The position numbers and the translations under genes were made by a program. Shown piece by piece: positions 18,794 to 28,725 of a stretch of 64,000 bases of DNA (its first letter is position 1; every line of letters starts with the position of its first letter). Source of the DNA: Halioglobus sp. Its GTDB lineage: Bacteria; Pseudomonadota; Gammaproteobacteria; Pseudomonadales; Halieaceae. Location of the stretch: the NCBI GenBank assembly GCA_002699145.1, contig PABK01000008.1:62001-126000 (forward strand). The letters run 5' to 3'. Under the pieces are notes generated by a model, which searched no databases, was not told where the DNA came from, and saw only the letters and a program-made list of their open reading frames with translations.

Positions 18794-21043
18794 ATGAGAA
18801 AAATCACGCTTACCCTGCTGACAACCATCCTCGGCCTCTCGCTCCCCACGGCAACCCAGGCCCAACCCCCCGGCGCCCAGCACCTGGAAGAGATCCTCGT
18901 CTCCGCCCAGCGCCGCACGCAAAACTTGCAGGACGTCCCCATCTCCATCAGCGTGGTCAGCGCGGACGACATCGCGCGCAATTCCATCTTCGACTTTACC
19001 GACACCGCGCAACTCACCCCGGGGGTCAGCCTGAATACCTCCAGCGCCTCGCTGGCCTCGGTGAACGTGCGCGGTGTCGGCCCGGGTTATTTCGCCAGCA
19101 CCGCCCAGGGCGTCCCGCTGTTCGTCGACGAGGTGCCCGCTTCCCAGCCCGGGGCGGTATTCAACACCATGGTGGACATCCAGCGGGTCGAATTACTCAA
19201 GGGCCCACAGGGCACGCTCTACGGCAAGAACGCGCCTTCTGGGGCATACAACATCACCACCGCCGCGCCCACAGCGGAACAGGTCGAGGGCTACGTGAAC
19301 GGCTCCTGGTCGCGCTGGGATGCCAACGGCGAGCCGACAGTGGACCTGCGCGGGGCGCTCAATCTGCCGCTGGCGGACAATCTCGCTGCCCGCTTCGCCG
19401 CGGTATACGCGCAAACCGAGGGCGGCATCGACATGAAGAGCCCCTTCGCTTCCGACGAGGCTACCGGCGGCAAGGACCACCGCTCCCTGCGGGCCCGGCT
19501 GTTGTGGCGACCCTCCGAGTTGTCGGAGTTCGACCTTATCGGCAACTACCAGGAACTGGACGACTACTACTCGCTGCGCCTCTACGATGGCCTGGTGCCG
19601 GCCACCGGCGGCGACAACCCGGTGCCCGCCATCCACACGCGCTTTGGCGATCGTGAGGATTTCGGCGGCCGGCGCAGCGAGTCCACCACGGATGTGCAGG
19701 ACATCGCGCTGAAATACCAGTGGGATGGAGGCCTCACCGAACTCGACGTCATCCTGGCCTACCAGGAATTCGACACCACCCTGTTCCAGAACCAGAACCC
19801 CTACCCCATCCTTGACCCGGGCGAGATCGATTTCGAGTTGAACACCGACCAGACCACCCTGGAGATACGCGCCTCGGACACGGGCGAGCACCTCGACTAC
19901 GTCGCCGGCGTTTTCCTCAGCGACGCGGATACGAAAGCGTTCACGCTGCTGGACACAGGACCCATTGTGCCATCCACCGTATGGGTGGAGACCTTTGGCG
20001 CGGCCCTGTTTGGCAATTTTACCTTCCACCTGGCGCGCCGCTGGGACTTTTCCGCGGGGCTGCGCTACGAAGACAACTCACAGGACTATCGCAGCGATAC
20101 GGACATCGCCGGCTTCACCGGCGACCTGGATGAAAAGCTGGACTTCGACCACCTCTCCTGGAGCCTGAAGCTTAAGTATTACCCCGGCGAGGACACCACG
20201 GTTTACCTGGCCGTAGACAACGCCTACCGCGAGGGCGGTGTGAACGCCTATTCTCCGGGAACAGTTGCCGTCGGCGAAGCTCTGGATAACCCGGCCATCG
20301 TAGAGACCGCCGAAGCCTTCCTCTTCTATGACGAGGAGGTGTCCACCGCTTTCGAGGTCGGCGTGAAAGGCAACCTGCTCGATAACAAACTACGCTACAG
20401 CCTCGCCGTGTTCTACCAGCTGTTCGACGATCACATCATCCGTCAGTCGGACCCGAGTTCGCCGCAGTTGCAGACCATCGGGCCCCTGTACACGCTCTAC
20501 TTCGTCAATGCCGAGGAAGTGGTCACCCAGGGTTTTGAATTCGACGTCACCTACTTGCTGGGCGCACGCTGGACACTGGACTTTCGCTCCGCGTACTTCG
20601 ACGCGACCGTGGAGGAATGGCAGGACCGACTGTGCACCGTCGGCAGCGACGATCCGGCCGACGGCGTGTTCTGCCCCGGCGAGTCCGGCTCGGAACTGAG
20701 CGACCTGCCGAAGTGGAATACCAATACACAGCTCTCCTACTTCCGCCCGCTGGACTCGGACTGGAACCTGTTCGGTACCCTGTCCTGGACCTGGCGTTCG
20801 GAATCCGCGCAGAACAGCAATGCCACCAGCCGCTACGACGAGCCGTTAAACTTCATCAACCTGAATGTGGGAACAGGAAACGGGGAGTTCTCCATCACCG
20901 CCTGGGGCAAGAATCTCACCAACGAGCAGCTTATCCAGACACCTTTCGAGACTCCCAACGGCGACCCCGCCCTGCCCCCAGCCCTGAGCGCCGTGCACAA
21001 CGCAGGTCGCCAGTACGGTTTGACACTGGGCTACGTCTTCTAG
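18794..21043 (+). CDS. TonB-dependent outer-membrane receptor
   Basis: Outer-membrane active transporter of 749 residues, energised by TonB-ExbBD. Signal peptide about 1-23 (ATQA). A TonB box-like EEILVSAQRR follows at about 31-40. The plug domain spans about 45-160 (DVPISISVVSADDI, NVRGVG, VELLKGPQGTLYGKNAPSG). The rest is a beta barrel ending in the canonical aromatic terminus LGYVF. It belongs to the broad group common in marine sphingomonad-like and OM60-type bacteria, whose ligands are seldom predictable. The aldehyde dehydrogenase and sulfatase nearby hint at an organic substrate rather than a siderophore (inference). Only a weak ribosome site precedes the ATG. Confidence 0.95.
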   Translation: MRKITLTLLTTILGLSLPTATQAQPPGAQHLEEILVSAQRRTQNLQDVPISISVVSADDIARNSIFDFTDTAQLTPGVSLNTSSASLASVNVRGVGPGYFASTAQGVPLFVDEVPASQPGAVFNTMVDIQRVELLKGPQGTLYGKNAPSGAYNITTAAPTAEQVEGYVNGSWSRWDANGEPTVDLRGALNLPLADNLAARFAAVYAQTEGGIDMKSPFASDEATGGKDHRSLRARLLWRPSELSEFDLIGNYQELDDYYSLRLYDGLVPATGGDNPVPAIHTRFGDREDFGGRRSESTTDVQDIALKYQWDGGLTELDVILAYQEFDTTLFQNQNPYPILDPGEIDFELNTDQTTLEIRASDTGEHLDYVAGVFLSDADTKAFTLLDTGPIVPSTVWVETFGAALFGNFTFHLARRWDFSAGLRYEDNSQDYRSDTDIAGFTGDLDEKLDFDHLSWSLKLKYYPGEDTTVYLAVDNAYREGGVNAYSPGTVAVGEALDNPAIVETAEAFLFYDEEVSTAFEVGVKGNLLDNKLRYSLAVFYQLFDDHIIRQSDPSSPQLQTIGPLYTLYFVNAEEVVTQGFEFDVTYLLGARWTLDFRSAYFDATVEEWQDRLCTVGSDDPADGVFCPGESGSELSDLPKWNTNTQLSYFRPLDSDWNLFGTLSWTWRSESAQNSNATSRYDEPLNFINLNVGTGNGEFSITAWGKNLTNEQLIQTPFETPNGDPALPPALSAVHNAGRQYGLTLGYVF

Positions 21044-21202
21044 GAGGGTGTGTAGTGCTTCCAGCCTCCGCTCGCCAGTCCGGTTCTTGCATTGTCTTGA
21101 GATGACAGAGCCGTGCCCACTCACCCACCAGCGCTTCATTGCCGGCCTCGCCACGTATGCTAATCTTCCCTTGGACAGACGCCAGCCCTGCGGAGGCCCA
21201 CC

Positions 21203-22642
21203 ATGGCCCAGACAGCCCAGATCACCCCATTCCCCACAGAGCCTGAAAACGAGGCACAGCGTGTGCTGCAGTTGCAGCGCCAGGCCCACTTCGACAATCC
21301 CTACCCCGATTATGAAGAGCGCCTGGACAACCTGCTCAAACTGGAACAGATCCTGGTCGACAACCAGGACGCAATCGCCCAGGCAATCCGCACCGACTTT
21401 GGCAATCGCGCGATCGAAGAGAGCAAGTTGCTGGAGATATTCCTCTCGATAGACGGTATCCGCTATGCGCGCAAACGCTTGAGAAAGTGGATGAAACCCC
21501 GGCGCCGCGGTGTGTCGATCTGGTTTGCCGGGGCCGGCAACCGGCTCCTGCCGCAGCCCAAGGGCGTGGTCGGCGTGGTGGTGCCGTGGAACTACCCCCT
21601 GTTCCTGGCCATCGGCCCGCTGACCAGCGCGCTGGCCGCCGGCAATCGCTGCATGGTCAAGATGGCGGCGAATTCGCGCAACCTCTGTGAACTGCTGGAT
21701 CGCCTGGTTGCTGAACAGTTCGACGAGTCCACGCTGTCTATCCTGCCGGGCGTGCGCGGCTCGGACTTCACCACCCTGCCCTTCGACCACGTGATATTCA
21801 CCGGCTCGGCGGATACCGGGCGCACGGTGATGCGCGCAGCGGCCGAGAACCTGACGCCGGTCACCCTGGAACTGGGCGGCAAGTCACCCACCATCATCGC
21901 CGACGACTTCGATGTGGAACTGGCGGCCAGCCGCATCCTGTTTACCAAGTTCATGAACGCCGGGCAGACCTGCGTCGCGCCGGACTACCTCTTTCTGCCG
22001 GAATCGAAGAAGGAGCAGTTCGTGGAGGCGGCGCGCCGCATCATGGCCAAACGCTACCCGGACCTCGACAACGGCCAGTTCACCAGCATCATCGACGACG
22101 CCTCCTACGGCCGTCTAAGCGACACCCTGGCCGAGGCGCAGGGCAGCGGCGCCGAGGTGATCAACCTCTGCCCAGGGCACGCGGCGCAGGCGTCAAGCCG
22201 GTTGATGCCGCCACACCTGGTGATGGAGCCCGGCGACGACACCACCCTCATGCGCGAGGAGATCTTCGGCCCGCTGCTGCCGGTGCGCGGCTACAGCGAT
22301 ATCGACCAGGTGCTGGACTACATCAACCGGCGCGACCGGCCGCTGGGGCTGTACCTGTTCAGCAACGACAAGACCCTGCAGGACAAGGTGATCCGCAGCA
22401 CCCTTTCCGGCGGGGTGAGCATCAATGACTGTTCGTTCCAGGTGGCGCAGCACGACATGCCCTTCGGCGGCATCGGCGCCTCCGGCATGGGGCACTATCA
22501 CGGTCACGAGGGCTTCGTGGAGTTCAGCAAGCTGCGTCCGATCTTCACCCAGTTTCGCTTCTCCGCCCTGCCCCTGCTGCACCCGCCCTACGGCAGGGTT
22601 TTCAATACCCTGTACCGGCTGATGATTCGCCTGAAACTTTAG
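21203..22642 (+). CDS. Aldehyde dehydrogenase, ALDH3 / coniferyl-aldehyde dehydrogenase type
   Basis: NAD(P)-dependent oxidation of an aldehyde to the acid; 479 residues. Seen: PWNYP cofactor region (about 128-132), general base E223 in LELGGKSP, catalytic C257 in NAGQTCVAPDY, and EIFGPLLPV. The C-terminus FVEFSKLRPI with a hydrophobic tail is typical of the ALDH3/CalB subgroup, which acts on coniferyl, medium-chain or fatty aldehydes. GGAGG precedes the ATG by 7 bases. It follows the TonB receptor by 159 bases on the same strand and may be co-expressed. The exact substrate cannot be read from sequence. Confidence 0.93.
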   Translation: MAQTAQITPFPTEPENEAQRVLQLQRQAHFDNPYPDYEERLDNLLKLEQILVDNQDAIAQAIRTDFGNRAIEESKLLEIFLSIDGIRYARKRLRKWMKPRRRGVSIWFAGAGNRLLPQPKGVVGVVVPWNYPLFLAIGPLTSALAAGNRCMVKMAANSRNLCELLDRLVAEQFDESTLSILPGVRGSDFTTLPFDHVIFTGSADTGRTVMRAAAENLTPVTLELGGKSPTIIADDFDVELAASRILFTKFMNAGQTCVAPDYLFLPESKKEQFVEAARRIMAKRYPDLDNGQFTSIIDDASYGRLSDTLAEAQGSGAEVINLCPGHAAQASSRLMPPHLVMEPGDDTTLMREEIFGPLLPVRGYSDIDQVLDYINRRDRPLGLYLFSNDKTLQDKVIRSTLSGGVSINDCSFQVAQHDMPFGGIGASGMGHYHGHEGFVEFSKLRPIFTQFRFSALPLLHPPYGRVFNTLYRLMIRLKL

Positions 22643-24250
22643 TTGGCGCGGCCCAGCAGCGCATCCAGGCGGGCCCGGAGTTCGCGCTTGCGCGGCGCAT
22701 GCTCGTCGTCGTAGGCAAGGTTGGCGATCTCGCGCGGGTCCAACTGGTGGTCGTACAACTCCTCCTTGCCATTCTGGTAGAGGATATATCGCCAGCGTGC
22801 GGTACGCAGGGTGACATGCATCGCCCCCTTCTGCCCGCCTGCCTGCCGCTCCGAGATCACGAACCGCTGTCCGCCACCATCCGCCCCGGACATCAGGGGC
22901 ACAAGGCTGGAACCGAACAACTGCGCCGCCTTTCCGGTCCTGGACAGCGCACCGCTAGCCTGGGTAATTTGCGCGATCGTCGGGTACAGGTCGATGAGGC
23001 TGACCGGCGCATCGACCAGCGGCACGCTCTTCGTCCTGGGGTCGTAGATAATCAGCGGGATGCGCGTGGCGCTCTCCCAGAGGTTGTTCTTGAACAGGTA
23101 GTCTTTCTCGCCCAGTGTGTAGCCGTGGTCGCTGGCCAGTATCACGATGGTATTGTCCCTGAACGGGCTGTTCTCCAGTGCATCCAGTACCCGTCCGACC
23201 TGCTCGTCCGCAAACGCAATGCTCGCCAGGTAGGCCTGGTAGTAGTGCCGCAGGGCGGTGTCGCTGTTGCCGTAGGAGGCGACCAGCGCGTTGTACAATT
23301 TCCGCCCCAGTGACTGCTTGCCGGGGGAGTTCGCCTCGAGGAAGGTATCATCGGCATCGCCAGCAAGCAGTTCGGGCAAGACGATATCCTCCAGGGGAAA
23401 GCGGTCAAAGTAGGCTTGCGGCACGACCAGGGGAGTGTGCGGCCGCACAAATCCGACATTGAGAAAAAACGGCTTCTGCGGCGGCTCTATTCTCCCACAG
23501 TTTCAGCAGGCGGATGGCCCAGCGTGCGTAAAGCTCGTCGGGCATCGGGTCCCTGTCATCGGCATCCACATAGCGGAACGGGCGCCTGAACTCCCGGTAC
23601 CACCAGCCGTTGTAGCCGGGGGCAGTCACCTGTGGCGCAACAGACGGAACCATCGACAGGGGCGCAAAGGTGCGGTGGTAGTCCCGGTCGTTCCGGAACG
23701 GCGCCGGGATCGCCGGGTGCACCACCGCCTTGCTGCCGTTGTAGGCTGTCGGGGTGTAGTCGGTCCGGGGTCCAAAGATATCCCAGTGTTGCGGGCGGTC
23801 GAAATGCGTGACCTTGCCGACGGCCGCCGTGTAGTAGCCGTTGCGGCGCAGGTACTGCGGTAGCGTGTAGCGGTTGGCGAGCACGGGATTGTTGTGCCAG
23901 TCGTTCTTCGGCGCCAGGTAGCCCGACTCATGCGGCATCATTCCCGTGTACAGGCTCGCGCGGGAGGGCGCACAGATCGGCGCGTTGGCATGCGCGTTGG
24001 TGAACAGCGTGCCCTGCCGCGCCAACCTGTCGATATTGGGGGTTTCGATGTTGGGAGCGCCATCCATCGCACCGACCATGGCGTTCAGATCGTCGACCAG
24101 GATCAAGAGCACGTTCGGCCTGCTTGGCTGGACCAGCGATGCCGCGTCGGTTGAACAGGCAGCGACAGCCAGCTGACAGCAGGCCAGAATGGCCAGTCGG
24201 GCGAATAGTCGTCGGCGTCGCCCCGCGCTTGCTACGAGGGAATGGAGCAT
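22639..24250 (-). pseudogene. Type I sulfatase lipoprotein, broken by one frameshift
   Basis: Two overlapping frames together make a full-length sulfatase. The first (24250 down to about 23490) has a lipoprotein signal with C32 (AVAAC), metal ligands D53-D54 (ILVDDLN) and the formylglycine motif C93-A-P-S-R. The second begins at about 23490 with PPQKPFFLNVGFVRPHTPL and runs to 22639, carrying the late metal site SDHGYTLGEKDYLFKN. A one-base indel between KLWEN and IEPPQKP accounts for the break. The domain order resembles iduronate/choline-sulfatase-like S1 enzymes. Everything else is intact, so this is either a very recent mutation or a sequencing error. The last 4 bases overlap the 3' end of the aldehyde dehydrogenase (convergent). 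Confidence 0.85.
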
Positions 24251-24620
24251 CCCTTATACAACTCCCTGTCAGTCAGGTCATCTCCCTGCCGAATGCGACA
24301 ACAGCGAACGGCACCGGGATTTGATTGTCTTGCGACACGCGTCCCACGTGATCACGAGGTGCTTTATACCACGATTGCCGGGCAAGTCACCGGAGTTATG
24401 CCGAACCTGCAGGGTAAGGCCTGGGTGACAGCACGCGCCCGCAACCATCGCCAGCCCGCAGGGCAGCGGACACCGTGGGCCTGACCGGACGCATCGCCAC
24501 GCAGGCGCGGACTTGACCAGAGCGGAGATTCCGCGCCCCGGTGGGCTATGGCCAGGCAACTTGCGCCAGCCCGACTATACTGGGCCTAGTCGCAACCTCC
24601 TCCCTCGCAAGGAGCGAAGT
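24251..24620. other. Divergent intergenic region, nothing recognised
   Basis: These 370 bases lie between the frameshifted sulfatase and the first radical SAM gene. Short frames here lack ribosome sites or motifs. I saw no clear promoter pair, operator or hairpin, though promoters for both directions must lie here. Confidence 0.4.
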
Positions 24621-25913
24621 ATGCCTCACCCCGATGTCCGCCTGGCAACGGACCCGGATGGCCGCCCCCGGCTCATCCAGTATTTTTCCCTGTGCGGCGT
24701 CTGGGCCGTAACGCCCTACGACGCCTGTGACCTGCGCTGCTCCTACTGCATTACCTTCTCCCAGGGCAGGTCCACGCCACGACTGACCACGGGGGTCGCC
24801 GCGACCCTGCAGCGCGAACTCGCTGCGCTGCCTCGGGACGCCACCCTGGCGGTGGGCGGCCTGGTTGATGCCTACCCCTCAGTGGAGGACGAACTGGGCG
24901 TTACGCGCAAGGTACTGCAGGCACTGGTGGACAGCGGTCGACGCGTCATCGTGATTACCAAGGGGCCCTGCGTCGTTCGCGATACTGACTTGCTGCTCAA
25001 GGGCGCAATGCGCGTGTGCATGTCACTCAGTACGCTGGACGACGAGGCGCTCCAGTCCATCGAACCCCATGTCGCTCTGCCCTCCGAACGCATGGCGGCG
25101 GTCGAAACACTTTGTGCGGCCGGTGTCGACGTCACCCTGCAGGCGCAGCCGTGGATACCGGGCGTGACCGATGCCGAGAGCATCATCAGCTGGGCGAACG
25201 GCCGCTTTCCGGTGTCCTTCACGCCGCTCAATGTGGACTCGCCGGGCGTCGCGCGCACCCAACTGGGGCGGCAATTAAACCAGCACGATATCAACCGCGC
25301 CTATCTGACGGAGCGGGCGCGACTTGCCGGACGAGCAAAGGTTATCTGGCACAAACCCCTGTGGGTCGGCACCGCGCGGCGCGACAAGCCCTCGCACCCG
25401 GGCCGGCGTGCGACAGATACAGAACGCCGCAATCTTGCGGCGGTGGGCCGTTACCTGGATGCATTCGGGGAGCAGGCGCAATTTGAGGCCCTGATCGGCT
25501 TCATCTCTCCCTACGCACGGCTGCAAGACACAACAGGACATGCCGGCGACCGCGCCTTCCCCCAATCGGGTCGAGCCTACGATCTGCTATATGCCCTGTA
25601 CGACGTGTTTGATAGTCCCGCCATGCAAATCACCTTGCTGCAAGCCAGCGGCGACGCGGTGGACCTGCACCTGGAAGTACGCGGCGTACACGCCCGGCCG
25701 CTTTTCGATATCCCGGCAGGCGGCCATGAGGCCTGCGTTCCCCTCGCGTTCCGCTACGTCTTCGATTCCCGGGGCCTGGTACTGGACTACACCCAGTGGG
25801 CCGACCTGGATGCCTTGTATGCAGGCTCACACGGGGCGAGTCCAGACATGCGGGGCCAACAGGTGTCTCGGGAGCAGCCGCAGCCGGCCAGCGGTCACAG
25901 GAATACCTTATGA
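24621..25913 (+). CDS. Radical SAM protein (SplB / Rv2578c-like)
   Basis: S-adenosylmethionine radical enzyme of 430 residues. C36-x3-C40-x2-C43 in YDACDLRCSYC would bind the 4Fe-4S cluster. The next 230 residues follow a radical SAM barrel, with LAVGGLVDAYPSVE and VIVITKGP resembling the strands of SplB-like repair and Rv2578c-type proteins. The C-terminal 120 residues are of unknown type. I chose the ATG at 24621 because AAGGAG precedes it; the in-frame ATG at 24513 has none. Its TGA overlaps the next gene's ATG (ATGA), so the two radical SAM enzymes are translationally coupled and probably act on one pathway. Substrate unknown. Confidence 0.88.
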   Translation: MPHPDVRLATDPDGRPRLIQYFSLCGVWAVTPYDACDLRCSYCITFSQGRSTPRLTTGVAATLQRELAALPRDATLAVGGLVDAYPSVEDELGVTRKVLQALVDSGRRVIVITKGPCVVRDTDLLLKGAMRVCMSLSTLDDEALQSIEPHVALPSERMAAVETLCAAGVDVTLQAQPWIPGVTDAESIISWANGRFPVSFTPLNVDSPGVARTQLGRQLNQHDINRAYLTERARLAGRAKVIWHKPLWVGTARRDKPSHPGRRATDTERRNLAAVGRYLDAFGEQAQFEALIGFISPYARLQDTTGHAGDRAFPQSGRAYDLLYALYDVFDSPAMQITLLQASGDAVDLHLEVRGVHARPLFDIPAGGHEACVPLAFRYVFDSRGLVLDYTQWADLDALYAGSHGASPDMRGQQVSREQPQPASGHRNTL

Positions 25914-27019
25914 ACGACTCACAATCCCTGGAGCGTTTCAGGCGGCGCGGCAAGGCGCTCAGCAGTGCCCTGGCAAAGGAAATGAATCGCGTGGGCGCCT
26001 TCCACGCAGCCGAAACTTTCGTCATTGACGTGGAGGCCAGCAATCGCTGCCACGCCACCTGTGATTTCTGCCCGCGAGATCGCACCCCTCACCAGGGCTT
26101 CATGTCACAGGACACCTTTGGACAAGTCCTGAACCGGGCCATGGAGTTTCGTGACATCGTCCAGGAGATGCAAGCCGGGCGTCTGGATTTTTCTTTTTGC
26201 GGCCTGGGCGAGGGGGCGCTCAACCCCCTGCTGCCCGGCTTCATGCGCATGGCCACGGATGCCGGTTTCCGGCCATGCCTGTGCACCAACGGCGACCTGC
26301 TCACCGAACGGCGCTCGCAGGAACTGCTGGACGCAGGTCTGTGCGACATTTTCATCAACGTCGGCGCACTGAATGAAGAGTACGACAGGGTCTATGGCCT
26401 GAGCTTTGAGCGCACGGTGCGCAACATCGAGCGCTTCATGGAACTGGCACAAGATCGCTGCCACACCTGGATTGTGCTGGTGGATTACCGCATGGACGCA
26501 GAGCATACGGCTCGGGTCCGAGCCTTCTGGGAAGCGCGCGGGGTCCGGCGGTTCTACCCCTCCCCCATGCTCAACCGGACCGGCGCCATCGAACACGAGG
26601 TACTGAACTTTCATGACCACGCCATGGAGGCCTCCGCCCGGGCGCTGTTCGACGGCAACGTGCCGGGCTGCTACGCGCCGATCCAGTGCATCGTCATCGG
26701 CTACGACGGCAACTTCTACCTGTGCAACTCGGACTGGCAAAAAGAAGAAGCAGCCGGCAGCGTGTTTGAGGTCTCGGTTACCGAGGCGATGCGCCGCCGC
26801 TTGAGCAGGGCCAGGGACAGGAACTGCTCGATCTGTCAGCGCTGCAATCATGACCCGCTCAACCAGGTGAGTCGCATGCTCGCAGAGGGAGCCGAGCCTG
26901 ACCTCGTGCGCGCCAGCGTGGATGTGCTGCAGCAGCGGGAGCGCTCCGCCGATGCGTTCCTGGCGGCTCTCGCCCGGCGCGGCTACCTGGCTGACCCGGC
27001 CGGACTCGCCTCTCCCTGA
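25910..27019 (+). CDS. Radical SAM/SPASM protein
   Basis: Radical SAM enzyme of 369 residues with C47-x3-C51-x2-C54 (CHATCDFCPRD). A C-terminal SPASM-like segment (about 250-335) contains GCYAPIQCIVIGYDG, then LCNSDW and CSICQRCNHDP. These Cys could hold auxiliary 4Fe-4S clusters, as in peptide-modifying and sulfatase-maturing enzymes. The start ATG overlaps the upstream gene's stop by the ATGA arrangement. An alternative start at 25796 would put 38 residues inside the upstream gene. The next gene, 180 bases on, is a sulfatase-fold protein. Maturation of one of the nearby sulfatases is possible but unproven, because the sequence does not look like a standard anSME. No precursor peptide was seen. 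Confidence 0.9.
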   Translation: MNDSQSLERFRRRGKALSSALAKEMNRVGAFHAAETFVIDVEASNRCHATCDFCPRDRTPHQGFMSQDTFGQVLNRAMEFRDIVQEMQAGRLDFSFCGLGEGALNPLLPGFMRMATDAGFRPCLCTNGDLLTERRSQELLDAGLCDIFINVGALNEEYDRVYGLSFERTVRNIERFMELAQDRCHTWIVLVDYRMDAEHTARVRAFWEARGVRRFYPSPMLNRTGAIEHEVLNFHDHAMEASARALFDGNVPGCYAPIQCIVIGYDGNFYLCNSDWQKEEAAGSVFEVSVTEAMRRRLSRARDRNCSICQRCNHDPLNQVSRMLAEGAEPDLVRASVDVLQQRERSADAFLAALARRGYLADPAGLASP

Positions 27020-27199
27020 GAGTAGCTACCGCGCGAGGCTTTGCAAGGGCTCCCGGGGGCCGCAGTGTGACAGGCCATCGGCGCCTATAACCAGTCTCGA
27101 ACGCCTCTCCACACGCCGTCATTCACCCACATGCAAAGCTGGCGCGGTTCAGATTTTTGACCTATCCTGCCAAAAAAGATAACGAGATCGTGGGGGCAC

Positions 27200-28615
27200 A
27201 TGAACTGCAAACAAGGCGTTTACCTACTCACTATCTGTGCACTGCTTGCCGGTTGCTCGGGCGATACACCTGCCCATCCAAAACACCTGCTTCTTATCTG
27301 TATGGACACCGTCAGGGCGGACACCTTTTACCAGTTGGGCGAGGCGCGGGCCGATGCGCTGACACCCTGGCTCGACGAGGGGCTGGTTTTCACGCAGGCA
27401 CACTCCACCGCGCCCTGGACAGTGCCCTCTATCGCCTCGGTTTTTACCGGGCTATCGGTGCCTCACCACGGCGCCGGCACCTTCGAGGGCATGTACGGCC
27501 TGCTGAGAAAAGCGCCGCCCGGCCAACTGCGAGGCACGGCCACCACGATGGCAGAGGTATTGAGCGAACAGGCGAATTTTGCAACGACCGTTGTTTCCGC
27601 CTCGGCCTGGACTTCTCTTGCCGGCATGACCCTTGGGCTCGTGCGCGGCTTCGACGAGGTGTCACGCCACGCGATGTCCGGCATGGAGACAAGCTGGCAG
27701 CCCCTGCTCGACGACTGGCGCGCGCGCTTGCGTGAAAACACCAACGGCTCTCGCCACTACCACTACGTTCACTTGATGGAAGCGCACAACTGGCACATGG
27801 CCTCCCTGGAAGGCATCGCCACAATGCTGGACACCATGCCGGCCCCGGAACGGGACATCTACAGGGACATCGCCCCCGCGGGTATATGCGAAGACGAGAC
27901 ATTCTACCTGTGCAGGATGTTCCAGGTGTACGCCTCCGCCGTGCGCGCGGAGCGACAGGCGATCGCGGAGGTACTGGATACCTTGCACGAAGAAAACCTG
28001 TTGAACGACACCCTCGTGGTGGTCTTTTCAGACCACGGCGAGGAGTTCCGGGATCACGCGGACGACGGACGCGACCTCTCTTTCGGCCATCCCTACACAC
28101 ACTACCTGGGCCACGGCCGCACCCTGTACCAGGAGCAATTGCACGTCCCCCTTCTGATCTGGCTACCCGGAGCAGCGGGCGCCACCATCGAGGCGCCTGT
28201 CAGCCTGCTTGATATCGCCCCGACGGTGCTCAACTGGCTGGGTATCGAATTCGTCGCAGAGGATTGGGAAGGTGAGAAACTGGACGATTATCTTGAGGAC
28301 CCGGCTGCCCATGCTGATCGGGTGCTTTACGCCACGGGCATGTCCAAGGGACCGCAACAGGTGAGCGCCCGTCAGGGAGCACATAAATCGATCTGGAATT
28401 TGGTCACGGACCACACCCAGTATTTCGATCTCGTCACCGACCCGCTGGAACTGGATCCCGAACCCACCGACGCACTGGTCATGAAGTTCGACGGGCATTT
28501 CGTGGATTTTGTGCAGAATGTCCCGAAAGTCACGGTTGAACCGGGTGTACTTTCCGACGAGCAGGTGAGGCACTTGCAGTCCATCGGCTATCTGCAGGGT
28601 GTTGAAACCGAGTAG
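27200..28615 (+). CDS. Sulfatase-fold lipoprotein lacking the formylglycine cysteine
   Basis: Alkaline phosphatase-superfamily hydrolase of 471 residues with a lipoprotein signal (LLAGC, C19). Metal-site elements: D36 in CMDTVRAD and VVFSDHGEEF near residue 277. The motif normally C/S-x-P-S-R reads T74-V-P-S-I here, so formylglycine cannot form at that position. Thr could be a direct nucleophile, as in phosphoethanolamine transferase-like relatives (inference). The C-terminal 70 residues end SDEQVRHLQSIGYL, a tail common in this 'DTVRAD' subgroup. It is probably an outer-membrane or periplasmic lipoprotein. It follows the radical SAM pair on the same strand. Substrate unknown. Confidence 0.88.
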   Translation: MNCKQGVYLLTICALLAGCSGDTPAHPKHLLLICMDTVRADTFYQLGEARADALTPWLDEGLVFTQAHSTAPWTVPSIASVFTGLSVPHHGAGTFEGMYGLLRKAPPGQLRGTATTMAEVLSEQANFATTVVSASAWTSLAGMTLGLVRGFDEVSRHAMSGMETSWQPLLDDWRARLRENTNGSRHYHYVHLMEAHNWHMASLEGIATMLDTMPAPERDIYRDIAPAGICEDETFYLCRMFQVYASAVRAERQAIAEVLDTLHEENLLNDTLVVVFSDHGEEFRDHADDGRDLSFGHPYTHYLGHGRTLYQEQLHVPLLIWLPGAAGATIEAPVSLLDIAPTVLNWLGIEFVAEDWEGEKLDDYLEDPAAHADRVLYATGMSKGPQQVSARQGAHKSIWNLVTDHTQYFDLVTDPLELDPEPTDALVMKFDGHFVDFVQNVPKVTVEPGVLSDEQVRHLQSIGYLQGVETE

Positions 28616-28621
28616 ATAACC

Positions 28622-28680
28622 CACAACACGCCCCGCCCAACAACGCTTCCGCCGGGTGACAATACCAGCGGGGCGTTGTA
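28622..28680 (+). terminator. Possible long-stem terminator
   Basis: CACAACACGCCCCGC (28622-28636) pairs, with one bulged A, with GCGGGGCGTTGT (28668-28679) across a 31-base loop, just after the sulfatase-fold gene. Only a weak T-rich tail follows. Confidence 0.4.
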
Positions 28681-28725
28681 CATTTCGGTATCGATGCTCC
28701 TGGCCACTCCCCGGGATAAAGTACA

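Noticed and set aside
24621-27019. Radical SAM pair as a RiPP biosynthesis cluster
   Set aside because: No precursor-peptide-like small frame, peptidase or exporter nearby; kept as an open question rather than a call.
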